NCBI GenBank assembly: GCA_964556255.1
Contig: CAZKVQ010000041.1
Coordinates: forward strand, 1-26,400
Direction: 5' to 3'
From: JACJWR01 sp964556255
Lineage (GTDB): Bacteria > Actinomycetota > Actinomycetes > S36-B12 > UBA10799
DNA length: 26,400 nt
Position 1 is the stretch's first letter. Each line of letters begins with the position of its first letter. The notes below the pieces were generated by a model. That model saw only the letters and a list, made by a program, of their open reading frames with translations. It did not search any database and was not told the origin of the DNA. This document shows, one piece after another, positions 7,192 to 15,380 of the stretch. The position numbers and the translations under genes are program-made.

Positions 7192-7809
7192 TCAATCAAC
7201 CGGGATGCCCAGACCGCGCGCCATCAGTCGTGCCAGTTGGTCCGCGACCTCGTCCGTGCCCCCCGCTGCCGGCATCACCAGGTGACTGATGACCAGCCGG
7301 ACAACGGCGTCGACGGTTGTGCCGACCAGATCGACGTCGAGCTCGGGATATTGCTCGCCGATCCACGCGCACAAGACGTCGGACGATCGCGCGAGCAGAG
7401 GTTCGCCGCGGCTGGTAAGTAGGGGGAGCAGAGTCTCGTCACCCGTGGCGCTGCCCGTCAACACCGTCTGGAGCAGCGGATTCTCACGCGCAACCTCCAA
7501 GGTGTATCCGACCGCGTCGCGGATCGCACCGGGCAGGTCTCCTCGGCGACGTTCGAGGGCCTCGCCGACTCCGAGCAGGAATAGGTCGGTCTCTCGCAGT
7601 ACCAGTGCCTGCCCCAGCGCCTCCTTTGAGCCGAACTCGGCGTAGAGGGTCTGTCGGCTCACCCCGACATGTTGAGCGACCTCGCCCATCCGCACTGCAC
7701 CCCAGCCGCGGGCGACCGCGAGGTCATGTGCAGCCGACAGCATGGCCTCCCGCATCCGCCGGCGGGTGTCGGCACGCTGATCCGCTCTGATGGCTGCGGC
7801 GGTGGTCAT
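7192..7809 (-). CDS. TetR-family transcriptional regulator
   Basis: 205-aa dimeric repressor-type regulator. Residues about 18-65 are the TetR DNA-binding domain: MREAMLSAAHDLAVARGW, then MGEVAQHVGVSRQTLYAEFGSKEAL, a near-consensus helix-turn-helix. The helical C-terminal ligand domain (about 70-205) resembles TetR_C regulators found next to P450 genes but does not reveal the ligand. The ATG at 7809 is chosen over the longer open frame because it begins at the domain's normal distance and has a promoter placed for a leaderless start. It is divergent from the P450-ferredoxin pair with 114 bp between start codons, so repression of that pair and of itself is the natural inference. Confidence 0.88.
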   Translation of the reverse strand: MTTAAAIRADQRADTRRRMREAMLSAAHDLAVARGWGAVRMGEVAQHVGVSRQTLYAEFGSKEALGQALVLRETDLFLLGVGEALERRRGDLPGAIRDAVGYTLEVARENPLLQTVLTGSATGDETLLPLLTSRGEPLLARSSDVLCAWIGEQYPELDVDLVGTTVDAVVRLVISHLVMPAAGGTDEVADQLARLMARGLGIPVD

Positions 7810-7844
7810 GGTGTGATTCTCGCGGACGCACTTGACATATGCAA
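7810..7844 (-). promoter_or_regulatory. Promoter of the tetR gene, probably leaderless
   Basis: On the minus strand TTGCAT (7844-7839) and GAGAAT (7821-7816) are 17 nt apart, and GAGAAT ends 6 nt before the ATG at 7809. The first base of the -10 box is off-consensus, but A and T at the key positions and the spacing fit a leaderless actinomycete promoter. Confidence 0.45.
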
Positions 7845-7892
7845 CTACTGTGTACGAACCGCTTGACAAAATTGCAGGCAATGTCAGAGACT
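7831..7892 (+). promoter_or_regulatory. P450 promoter and TetR operator region
   Basis: A consensus TTGACA (7863-7868) is followed after 18 nt by GAGACT (7887-7892), giving a leader of about 25 nt that carries the AGGAGG of the P450 gene. CTTGACA occurs twice (7831-7837 and 7862-7868), 31 bp or about three helical turns apart. TGACA (7864-7868) and TGTCA (7882-7886) form an inverted repeat around the spacer. These repeats are candidates for TetR contacts; binding is not shown. Confidence 0.45.
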
Positions 7893-7923
7893 CCAGTATT
7901 CGTCCACGCGCCCAGGAGGTCTC

Positions 7924-9204
7924 ATGACATCGATGCTGACGCGAGCCGAGCGTCCCTACGACGCGGCAGACCTGTCGTCGTCCGAGTTCTGGTCGGGCAC
8001 GGCGGCCGACCGTGAACGGGTCTTCGCAGAACTGCGTCGCGACCGGCCCATTTCCTGGCATCAGCCCGTGGCCGACGCCCTCTTCGAGGATCCGAACGAC
8101 CAGGGGTTCTGGGCGGTGGTGCGGTACGCGGACCTGGTCGAGGTCACCAAGCGGCCGGCCGACTTCATCTCCGGTGAGGGGATCGTCTTCGATTCGATGC
8201 CCCAGGAATTACTCGACGCAGGGCAGGGCTTCATCGCCATGGACCCGCCTCGTCACACCAAGGTACGCCGCCTACTGGCATCAGCCTTCACCCCTCGTCA
8301 GATGCGGCGCATCTCCGATCGGATCGAGGCGAATGCCCGCCGCATCGTCGACGACATCGCCACCAAGGGTCAGGTGGACTTCGTGGCGGAGGTCTCCGCC
8401 CTCGTGCCGATGCACAACATCTGCGACATGGTCGGCATCCCCGAGCGCTACCGACGGCAGGTGGCCCACGAGGCCCAGTTCGCGGGGGGCTGGCGCGATC
8501 CGGACTTGCTGCAGGGTGCGGATCCTATGACCCGGCTGTTCGAGGCGGTCGTGACCATGCGCACGATCTCGGCCGAACTGATCGCGGAACGGCGGGAGAA
8601 TCCGCAGGACGACCTGCTGACTTCGCTGGTCGAGGCCGAGGTCGAGGGCGAGCGGCTCACCGACGACGAGATCATCTCCTTCCTCGGATTGTTGATGATC
8701 GCGGGGAACGACACGACGCGGCAAAGCACCAGCCACGGGATGAAGGCGTTGACCGACCATCCCGAACAGCGCGCCTGGCTGCTCGAGGACCTGCCAGGGC
8801 GCATGCCGATGGCCGTCGAGGAGATCGTCCGCTGGGCTACCCCGATCATGACCTTCCGCCGCACCGCCTCACGCGACTGCGAATTGGGTGGTCAGCAGAT
8901 CACGGCCGGGGACAAGGTGGTGATGTTCTACGCCTCGGCGAACTGGGACACCGAGGTGTTCGAAGCCCCCGAGCAGTTCAACCTCTCGCGTTCCCCGAAT
9001 CCCCACATCGCTTTCGGCGGTGGCGGAATCCACCACTGTTTGGGCAACCAATTGGCGCGGAAGCAGCTTGCTGCGATCTTCACCGAACTGCTAACCCGGT
9101 TACCGGATATCGAAGTTGTGGGAGAGCCGGTCCTGAGCAATGGAAACTTCTTCCATGGCATCAACAGGATGACAGTGGAGTTCACCCCGGAGGTTGCCAG
9201 ATGA
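7924..9204 (+). CDS. Cytochrome P450, CYP124/125-like
   Basis: 426-aa soluble haem monooxygenase. The I-helix oxygen-binding motif is AGNDTTR (260-266), the K-helix ExxR is E300-R303, and the haem loop FGGGGIHHC ends at the thiolate ligand C372. The loop has one residue more than the textbook FxxGxxxC spacing; CYP124, CYP125 and CYP126 of mycobacteria share this form. Those relatives hydroxylate sterol side chains and methyl-branched or long-chain lipids, so a hydrophobic aliphatic substrate is likely but unproven. The ATG at 7924 follows AGGAGG by 5 nt. The gene overlaps the ferredoxin gene by ATGA, so its electron donor is co-translated. Divergent TetR gene upstream suggests substrate-inducible expression. 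Confidence 0.93.
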   Translation: MTSMLTRAERPYDAADLSSSEFWSGTAADRERVFAELRRDRPISWHQPVADALFEDPNDQGFWAVVRYADLVEVTKRPADFISGEGIVFDSMPQELLDAGQGFIAMDPPRHTKVRRLLASAFTPRQMRRISDRIEANARRIVDDIATKGQVDFVAEVSALVPMHNICDMVGIPERYRRQVAHEAQFAGGWRDPDLLQGADPMTRLFEAVVTMRTISAELIAERRENPQDDLLTSLVEAEVEGERLTDDEIISFLGLLMIAGNDTTRQSTSHGMKALTDHPEQRAWLLEDLPGRMPMAVEEIVRWATPIMTFRRTASRDCELGGQQITAGDKVVMFYASANWDTEVFEAPEQFNLSRSPNPHIAFGGGGIHHCLGNQLARKQLAAIFTELLTRLPDIEVVGEPVLSNGNFFHGINRMTVEFTPEVAR

Positions 9205-9392
9205 AGATCGTGCACGACGACTCCGTGTGCGCCTCGTTGGGAATCTGCGAATCGATCGCCCCTGAGCTGTTCGAGGTCGGCCTCGACGGCGCCCTGCGGG
9301 TGCTCAACCGGACGCCGCCCGACGATCAGCGGACACTGGCCGAGCAGGCGGTTGCCGCGTGCCCGACCGGGGCCCTGAGTATCCAGGACTGA
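9201..9392 (+). CDS. P450-partner ferredoxin, single [3Fe-4S]/[4Fe-4S] cluster type
   Basis: 63-aa ferredoxin that passes single electrons to the P450. The cluster ligands are C10 and C16 (C-x5-C) and C54 in the C-terminal CPTGA motif. The usual fourth position between C10 and C16 is Leu13 rather than Cys, so a [3Fe-4S] cluster is expected, as in other actinomycete P450 ferredoxins where this residue varies. Its ATG overlaps the P450 stop by four bases, which ties the two proteins together. No ferredoxin reductase is encoded nearby, so a reductase from elsewhere in the genome must serve it. Confidence 0.93.
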   Translation: MKIVHDDSVCASLGICESIAPELFEVGLDGALRVLNRTPPDDQRTLAEQAVAACPTGALSIQD

Positions 9393-9441
9393 CCTTCCGG
9401 ACAACGCACGCGTCCCGGCGGCGACGGTACCTCTCGGCTTC

Positions 9442-9457
9442 ATCGCAACATCGCAAC
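9442..9457 (+). repeat. Tandem 8-bp repeat upstream of the serine hydrolase
   Basis: ATCGCAAC is repeated exactly twice in tandem, with a third degenerate copy (aatgcgac) directly after. It lies in the 169-bp gap between the ferredoxin and the serine hydrolase, about 105 bp before that start codon. Meaning unknown; it could be a regulator site or chance. Confidence 0.4.
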
Positions 9458-9561
9458 AATGCGACACGCGCCACAGATCTGCGAGATCATCCCTGTTGGG
9501 CGCTGTGGCCGTCGATGCCCATCGCGTCGCCGGGCGGCCCAATCCTGAATGGAGAGCGGAC

Positions 9562-11007
9562 ATGGCGTCGAAAGGTCGAAGCTGGGTCAAGGGGATCCTG
9601 TTCACGCTGCTCGGGATCGTGGTGGTGCTGGTCGCCGCTGTTGTCGGGGTGCTGCTCTGGTTCGACATTCCGTCGAATGCGTCCGGCATGGCGGCCGTGA
9701 GTGTCTGCTCGGCCAAGTTCGTGGGTGGTCGCCCGGGCGATGCGCAACAGTTGATGACGCAGGATGTTCTTCCGGCGAGTGGCGTGTTGAAGGCGATCTC
9801 CACGGAGATCGATACGAACGAGAAGACAGTTTCCGCGACCTTCCTTGGAGCCTTCAAGCGTTCGGCGGCCTTCGCTGGCGACCGTGGGTGTGTTCTCGAC
9901 CTGCAGCCCGACCCCGGCGCCCGACCCTACGACCCGGCGAGTCAGACGCCCGATCCCTGGCCCGCCGGAAACACCCCCCTGCCCTCCGCGCAGTGGCCGA
10001 CCGGGGTGAACGCCGCGGGCCTCCAAGCGGTGGTGGCCAAGGCCTTCGAGGGCGCCGGGGACCCAGCTGCCGCGAACGCCCGCGGAGTGGCAGTTGTTCA
10101 GGACAACCGGCTGTTGGTCTCGCAGACGGCGCCGGGATTCGAGCCGGGCACCGGACTTCATGGCTGGTCGATGACCAAGACGGTCGCGGCGATGCTCGCC
10201 TACAAGAAGTTCACCGAAGTCGGCCTGAACATCCAGCAGCCGGTAGTCGACTCGTTCCCCGCAGGTCGCGAGCCGTCATGGGTTGCGGACTGGCGCAAGG
10301 ACGAACGGGCCAAGATCACGGTCGCCGACCTCATGTTCATGCGGGATGGACTGAAGATCACCGAGGGCTACGACCCGACCGGTGACGTCATCCAGATGCT
10401 CTACGGCGAACCGGACATGTCAGGCTGGGCCGCCAGTCATCCAGCCGAAGTGCCGGCCGGAACCCGCTGGCAGTACCTGAGCGCCACGTCGAACATTCTC
10501 GCTGCCGTGACCCGGGCGCAATTCCCGAGCGACGCAGAGTACTTCGCCTACCCGAAAACAGCCCTATTCGGGCCGCTGAGCGCAACGTCGGCCTCGCTGG
10601 CCACCGACACCTCCGGAACGGAGGTAGCGTCGAGCTACCAGTGGGCGAGTGTGGGGGACTGGGCGCGCTTCGGCCAACTGATGCTCTCCGACGGCAAATG
10701 GGGTGACAAGCAGGTCATCCCGCCCGGCTGGGTGAAACTGGCTACCACCCCGGCAATGCCCAGCGGGGATGGTCACGGGTACGGAGCTCAGACGTGGCTG
10801 CCCGGCGATCCGGTGGGTGGTGAGTGCCGCAGTTACCCGGGGGTTCCGGCGGACACGATGTCCATGGAAGGCCACTGGGGACAGATCGTCGCCATGGTGC
10901 CGTCGCGCAACGCCGTCGTCGTCCGATTGGGCTGGACCTTCGACAAGCCCCAGTTCGACAAGTGTCAGTTCGTCGCCGACGTGTTGGCGAATCTGCCGCC
11001 GAAGTGA
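9562..11007 (+). CDS. Membrane-anchored serine hydrolase (beta-lactamase/NylB-like fold)
   Basis: 481-aa protein with one N-terminal membrane segment (about residues 10-34) and a large extracytoplasmic domain. The serine-hydrolase motif SMTK (S203-K206) supplies the nucleophile and general base, Y305-x-S is the second motif, and GHWGQ (437-441) stands in the position of the third. This places it in the class C beta-lactamase family in the broad sense, which also includes esterases and 6-aminohexanoate-dimer hydrolases; a true beta-lactamase role is not implied. About 110 residues between anchor and catalytic domain are of no recognised type. The ATG at 9562 has GGAGAG 5-6 nt upstream; an upstream GTG at 9496 lacks this. 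It converges on the next gene with only 15 bp between stops. Confidence 0.85.
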   Translation: MASKGRSWVKGILFTLLGIVVVLVAAVVGVLLWFDIPSNASGMAAVSVCSAKFVGGRPGDAQQLMTQDVLPASGVLKAISTEIDTNEKTVSATFLGAFKRSAAFAGDRGCVLDLQPDPGARPYDPASQTPDPWPAGNTPLPSAQWPTGVNAAGLQAVVAKAFEGAGDPAAANARGVAVVQDNRLLVSQTAPGFEPGTGLHGWSMTKTVAAMLAYKKFTEVGLNIQQPVVDSFPAGREPSWVADWRKDERAKITVADLMFMRDGLKITEGYDPTGDVIQMLYGEPDMSGWAASHPAEVPAGTRWQYLSATSNILAAVTRAQFPSDAEYFAYPKTALFGPLSATSASLATDTSGTEVASSYQWASVGDWARFGQLMLSDGKWGDKQVIPPGWVKLATTPAMPSGDGHGYGAQTWLPGDPVGGECRSYPGVPADTMSMEGHWGQIVAMVPSRNAVVVRLGWTFDKPQFDKCQFVADVLANLPPK

Positions 11008-11022
11008 TCGATCCGGACAGGG

Positions 11023-11574
11023 CTACTTGACGGTGACGACCACGCGCACGTCGACGGGAACGACCTGTTGTGTCGTGGGTTCGATAGCCGCGGCCTCGAT
11101 GCCCAGGCACCACCCGGAACTGTCGTCGGCAGCGGTGGTCCCATCGCCGCTGTAGTCCTCTGTGTAGGGGATATCGTTGCGAAGGATGTTCCAGGAGTTG
11201 CGCTCGCGCACGTGGAACACGGTCTCGCGGCCCGTCGCCTTGGCGTGGACCTGGTAGCCGTCTCCCGGCAACTGCACGTGCATCGAGTCGCCCATGACGT
11301 CGATCGACAGGTGCTTGCAGTCGAATGCGATCTGGGTGGCGCTGACTCGCTGGGTCGTACACGTGCTCTGGGGGTCGTGGGTCAGCACGACTCGGCTCAA
11401 CGGATCATCGGAGGCGCGGATGCCCCGCACGTGCTGCGAGGGGCTTCCCTGAACGGACGGCGACCCTGGCGCGGGTGCACTTGCGGAGGCGGGCATCGCG
11501 ACGGCGATCGGCACCAGCACTGCTAGTGGCGCCACGGCGATCGAAGATGCACGGGCGACGGAGGAGAACTTCAT
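11023..11574 (-). CDS. Secreted protein of unknown function
   Basis: 183-aa exported protein that I do not recognise. Residues 1 to about 32 are a signal peptide (basic start, hydrophobic core with AVLVPIAVAM, Ala-Ser-Ala cleavage region), followed by a Pro/Ser-rich linker. The mature part is polar with three Cys (in STCTTQ, FDCKH and GWCLG) and many beta-prone segments, suggesting a small secreted beta domain. The ATG at 11574 is preceded only by a weak CGAGG. The 122-bp gap above it, towards the LapA-like gene, holds a 10-bp palindrome CCCGATCGGG (11621-11630). The two genes share strand and may share a promoter. Confidence 0.7.
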   Translation of the reverse strand: MKFSSVARASSIAVAPLAVLVPIAVAMPASASAPAPGSPSVQGSPSQHVRGIRASDDPLSRVVLTHDPQSTCTTQRVSATQIAFDCKHLSIDVMGDSMHVQLPGDGYQVHAKATGRETVFHVRERNSWNILRNDIPYTEDYSGDGTTAADDSSGWCLGIEAAAIEPTTQQVVPVDVRVVVTVK

Positions 11575-11696
11575 GTGTCAGGCCTCGGGAGACTCGGGAT
11601 CAGGGTCGCTGGAATCCTTCCCCGATCGGGTCCTCCCTAAACCAGATTCCCGCCGCGCCCCCGTCGAGCCTCAGTCTCGTGGCACAGCCCGTGGTG

Positions 11697-11960
11697 TCAG
11701 TCCCTGCGCTCTGCGCGTCGCTCCTTGCGGCGCCGGTGGCGACGCATGACACCAAGACCGAACCAGATGAGGGCACCGATCAGGGCGACCACGATGGTGT
11801 AGAGCCACAGCGGCCACTCGAACGAGAACATGAGGAACTTGAATACCACCCTCTCCGTGTTCTGGATCACGAAGATGAGCAGCAGTGCTAGACCCACAAT
11901 TGTGGAGATCGCACCGGCACCGAGTCCGCCGCCTCCTTTGGTTTCTGTCTGATCGCTCAT
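11697..11960 (-). CDS. LapA-domain (DUF1049) small membrane protein
   Basis: 87-aa inner-membrane protein with a Gly-rich cytoplasmic start, two membrane helices (about 17-35 and 48-70) and a strongly basic tail (RRHRRRKERRAERR). The first helix ends in IQNTERVVFKFL, the conserved LapA-domain turn. In gram-negatives LapA assists LPS assembly; in actinomycetes, which lack LPS, the role of this family is unknown. AAGGAG lies 7 nt before the ATG at 11960. The 218-bp gap to the divergent secreted-protein gene holds no other gene. Confidence 0.8.
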   Translation of the reverse strand: MSDQTETKGGGGLGAGAISTIVGLALLLIFVIQNTERVVFKFLMFSFEWPLWLYTIVVALIGALIWFGLGVMRRHRRRKERRAERRD

Positions 11961-12178
11961 GCACTGGCTCCTTCGCTCGTGGAACTGGGGTGTTGTGGCT
12001 GGCGGTGTGGATGCTCAGTCTGTCAGGTCGGATGCGTCTCCGGGGGCGGTTCACGGTCGAACGCCTACACACCTACCTCTCGAGTGGCGCCTGTGAGTAG
12101 CGTGGACTCTGGGCCTGGTGGTGGCCGAAGTGCCGCGCCGCCGGACGGCTGCCGATTCTCTGAAGGGTGGGGCTGACA

Positions 12179-14371
12179 GTGAACAGACCATGGAGTCGGA
12201 TGGTGGCGGTCGCGGCCGCGATCGTTGTCAGCGCGGGGGTCGTGTCGGTCGCCCCCTCGTCGTCGATAGCGGTCTCGAACGCCGCCCCGCAACCGGTGGT
12301 TTCGGCGAAGATCGACACCACGCCGATTCCGCTGTCCGGACCGGGGTTGAGCGTTCCGGTCAGGGAACTACCGACTGCCCCAGCCAATGGCGAGGCAGTC
12401 GACGCGCCCGCCCGTATCAACCCGCTGGCGGCCGAGCCCGATCACGGGGTGGGCACCACCGTGACCCGACCCTCTCCGCCGATCGATCCTCTTGTGACGC
12501 GCTCGAGGGCGAACACGAGTGTGCGAACGCCGGCAACGAGACTGGTGTTCGACGGCACGGGCAACCCGGAGGGATGCGGCGCATGCGCCCCGCCGGACAC
12601 CACGGGTGATGTGGGCCCGAACCATTACATTCAGATGGTCAATGCCACAAAGGTGGCGATCTATAACAAGAGCGGTGTGCTGTTGAAGCCGGCCTTCAAC
12701 CTGAGCACGCTGTTCAAGGAGGGCGACTGCAGCACGTTCGACCGGGGCGATCCCCAAGTCTTGTACGACCCCATGGCACACCGCTGGCTGCTCAGCCAGT
12801 TCACACCGCGAGGCAGCAACAAACTGTGCTTCGCGATCTCCCAGACCGCGGACCCACTCGGCGCCTACTACCTGTACACCTTTTCGACCCCTGACTTCCC
12901 TGACTATTTCAAGGTTGGAGTCTGGCCGAGTGGCTATTACGTCGGCACGAACGAGGACACGTACGCCGCCTACGCCCTTGACCGCACGAAAATGCTGGCT
13001 GGACTTCCGGCAACTGCAGTGCGGGTGTCCGGCGAGACCAACTTGCTGATGCCGGCTGACGTGGATGGTTCGCTGCCGCCGGCAGACTCGGGCGGTCTCT
13101 TCTACACGTTCAAGAGCAAGAACTTCCAGGCTCACCACGTCAACACCGATCAGCTGCAGGTCACCCGGTTGACTCCGGACTTCGCAACCCCGGCGAACAC
13201 CAAGTTCGAGACCGTCGCGACGATTCCGATCACGCCCTTCACCTATACCGTCTGCGGCTTCTTCGTGATGTTCTGCATTCCGCAGAAGGACACTTCCATG
13301 AAGGTCGACCCGGTCAGCGAATGGCCGATGCAGCGGTTCGCCTACCGGCGGTTGGCGAACCGGGAGGCGCTGGTGGGCAATTTCACCGTAGGTGGTGGCA
13401 CCGCCAGCCCGGGCGCGGCGATCCGCTGGTTCGAGTTGAGCAACGCCGGCTCGGGTTGGACCCTGCGACAGGAGGGCACGCAGGACCTCAACGATGGCCT
13501 CAACAGGTTCATGGGTTCGATCGCGATGGACGCCGATGGCAACATCGCGCTGGGCTACTCCGCTTCCAGCGCTACGGCCTTCCCGAGTATTCGCTACGCG
13601 ACCCGCGCCGCCTCCGACCCGCTGGGAACGTTGCAGTCGGAGCAGGTCATGAAGGCGGGAAGCGGTTCCCAGACCGGCACAGACCGGTGGGGTGACTACA
13701 GCGCCATGTCCGTCGACCCTGCGACCGACCGGGCCTTCTGGTACACCAACGAGTACTACAACCCGACAGCGGCGAAAGACTGGCGGACTGCGATCGGGAC
13801 CTTCGGATTCACAGCGCAAACGATCAGGTTCGCCCAACCGGTGAACACCATCATCACCGTCCGCACGGTGAAACTGTCGGCCACTGGTGGGGCGTCCGGC
13901 AACCCGGTGGTCTTCACTTCGGCCACCCCCTCGGTGTGCCGCACCGGCGGGGTCAACGGATCCGTGGCGACGCTCTTGGCCTTGGGTACCTGCACCATCA
14001 ATGCCAACCAGGCGGGCAACGGCTCCTACAACGCCGCCCCCGAGGTTCGCCGATCCTTCAAGGTCACCGCCACACCACAACTCGCGCAGGTACCGGTCAA
14101 AGGCTGCGTGACGCCTCCGACGGGTCTGCCGCTGGTTGGTATCCGACAAGTGCTGCAAGCCCACTGCGTCACCAATGCGGGTCAGTCGGTGCGGGTGCAG
14201 GTGACAGGGTCACTGCGAGGCGACCTGCGCTTCTGGCGAGTGACCCGACTGCCCAACGGGTCGACTTTCATCAGCACCTTCGGCTACCACCTGACCCTGC
14301 GTATCACCTGGTCAGCGCCAGCTATCGGCAACTACCGGGCCTACCGATATAGCCGGACCTACACGACGTAG
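12179..14371 (+). CDS. Large exported protein: propeller-like domain plus Ig-like repeat
   Basis: 730-aa secreted protein of unknown function. An N-terminal signal peptide (about 1-38) leads to a Pro/Thr-rich stretch, then a domain beginning F124-D-G-T-G and containing CGACAPPDTTGDVGPNHYIQ. The DTxGDVGPNHYVQ run and repeated WL/FxY blades mark a family of exported, probably beta-propeller proteins found in many soil bacteria. Residues about 547-635 form an Ig-like repeat (QTIRFAQ, TPSVCR, CTINANQAGNGSYNAAP) typical of surface proteins. The last 95 residues are unassigned. GTG at 12179 is chosen because AAGGGTGGGG lies just upstream and the signal peptide then has normal length; GTG at 12167 is possible. 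TAGCGT (12098-12103) is a weak -10 candidate. No LPXTG or membrane anchor is seen, so release is likely. Confidence 0.75.
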   Translation: MNRPWSRMVAVAAAIVVSAGVVSVAPSSSIAVSNAAPQPVVSAKIDTTPIPLSGPGLSVPVRELPTAPANGEAVDAPARINPLAAEPDHGVGTTVTRPSPPIDPLVTRSRANTSVRTPATRLVFDGTGNPEGCGACAPPDTTGDVGPNHYIQMVNATKVAIYNKSGVLLKPAFNLSTLFKEGDCSTFDRGDPQVLYDPMAHRWLLSQFTPRGSNKLCFAISQTADPLGAYYLYTFSTPDFPDYFKVGVWPSGYYVGTNEDTYAAYALDRTKMLAGLPATAVRVSGETNLLMPADVDGSLPPADSGGLFYTFKSKNFQAHHVNTDQLQVTRLTPDFATPANTKFETVATIPITPFTYTVCGFFVMFCIPQKDTSMKVDPVSEWPMQRFAYRRLANREALVGNFTVGGGTASPGAAIRWFELSNAGSGWTLRQEGTQDLNDGLNRFMGSIAMDADGNIALGYSASSATAFPSIRYATRAASDPLGTLQSEQVMKAGSGSQTGTDRWGDYSAMSVDPATDRAFWYTNEYYNPTAAKDWRTAIGTFGFTAQTIRFAQPVNTIITVRTVKLSATGGASGNPVVFTSATPSVCRTGGVNGSVATLLALGTCTINANQAGNGSYNAAPEVRRSFKVTATPQLAQVPVKGCVTPPTGLPLVGIRQVLQAHCVTNAGQSVRVQVTGSLRGDLRFWRVTRLPNGSTFISTFGYHLTLRITWSAPAIGNYRAYRYSRTYTT

Positions 14372-14425
14372 GCGTGGGGCGAACTCCAACGTCATCCCTG
14401 CATGGCCCGGTGCGGCCAAGCCGCA

Positions 14426-15268
14426 TCAGCGTTCCTGGCGCTCGACTGCGGGCGGGATTTCGATGACCTCGTCTGCAACCGGCGAAGTGGAGGAAGCCAA
14501 CCGTCGCGATGCGCTGTGGACCACGACAAGTGACAGGACGATCGAGGGAATCTCGCCCACGATGAGGTAGAAGATCGCCTGCTGGAAGGCGGGGCCCTGA
14601 GGCGCCCCGACGACGTTCGCGAAAGCGTCACCGGTCAGCAGTGTGGCTGCGATGGCTCCGAACACGAGTGCGGCGCGCGCCTGGCCCCGTAATGAGGCAA
14701 GTCCGGCGCCGATGAGGGCGACGGTCTCGCCGGTGTCCAGAATCACCACGATTGCGCGAGCTCGCGACATCCACACAGTGGTGCCCTCGTCCATGAGTCG
14801 ACCGGTCGTATGCACGAGGAACGACAGGGCGATCACGGCGAGCACGGTGGCCGACACCAGCATCAACATCCGATGGCTCTCAGCAGACCCGTGGAGCACG
14901 TGCGATGTCGCCAGACCGGCGGCGACGGCTCCCGGGATCGCGATCATCAGCGGGACGAACATCCCTTGGACTCCGGCGGTCTCCATGTCCGGCGACAGCG
15001 TCACCATGATCGCCAGAAAGAGAGTCGCAGTTGCGGCCGAAACGCAAAGTGCCGCCGCCGAGCGTCGCCGGCTCAAGACTGCCCAGGCGGCACCTGCGCA
15101 CAGGATGGCGGCTCCGAATCCCAGCCCCAGGCTGGCAAGCCGAAGGTGATCAGCCTCAACGGTCGCCTGCTGGTTGAAGATCAGGTAGATCACCCATGGG
15201 ACCTCGGCAAGGCCGAAGAGCAGCACGAGCCACGACACCAGCCTCGGTGCGACCGTGTGACGCTGCAT
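14426..15268 (-). CDS. Polytopic membrane protein of unknown function
   Basis: 280-aa integral membrane protein with about seven or eight hydrophobic helices, no catalytic motif and no family that I recognise with confidence. The first helix begins after VAPRLVSW, and the C-terminus is a short charged cytoplasmic tail (about residues 252-280). The ATG at 15268 is preferred over an in-frame GTG at 15316, because the extension (RPRRPSPSHGLQNW) looks non-coding and CAGAAT lies exactly 6 nt before the ATG, in the leaderless position though off-consensus in its first base. It follows kup on the same strand after 112 bp and converges on the large exported protein. Confidence 0.65.
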   Translation of the reverse strand: MQRHTVAPRLVSWLVLLFGLAEVPWVIYLIFNQQATVEADHLRLASLGLGFGAAILCAGAAWAVLSRRRSAAALCVSAATATLFLAIMVTLSPDMETAGVQGMFVPLMIAIPGAVAAGLATSHVLHGSAESHRMLMLVSATVLAVIALSFLVHTTGRLMDEGTTVWMSRARAIVVILDTGETVALIGAGLASLRGQARAALVFGAIAATLLTGDAFANVVGAPQGPAFQQAIFYLIVGEIPSIVLSLVVVHSASRRLASSTSPVADEVIEIPPAVERQER

Positions 15269-15380
15269 GGCCCAATTCTGCAGTCCATGCGATGGCGACG
15301 GCCGGCGGGGGCGCACCCGGGAGTCGCGCGTGGGCGGGGGGATCGGCTGATCGCCCGTCGCCCGGCTGTGAGGGGCTGGG

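Noticed and set aside
7192..8061. 289-aa version of the TetR protein
   Set aside because: The extra N-terminal part runs through the promoter region and the P450 start; the ATG at 7809 fits the domain and the promoter.
9442..9457. Possible CRISPR or larger repeat array
   Set aside because: Only two 8-bp copies and a degenerate third; no spacers and no cas genes.
9562..11007. Antibiotic-resistance beta-lactamase
   Set aside because: The SxxK-type fold is shared by many esterases and peptidases; nothing indicates beta-lactam hydrolysis.
11621..11630. Palindrome CCCGATCGGG before the secreted-protein gene
   Set aside because: Short, built from bases common in this genome, and not aligned with a promoter; likely chance.
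12368..14164. 598-aa open frame on the minus strand
   Set aside because: Antisense to the exported protein with a clear signal peptide and family motifs; the frame has no recognisable sequence.
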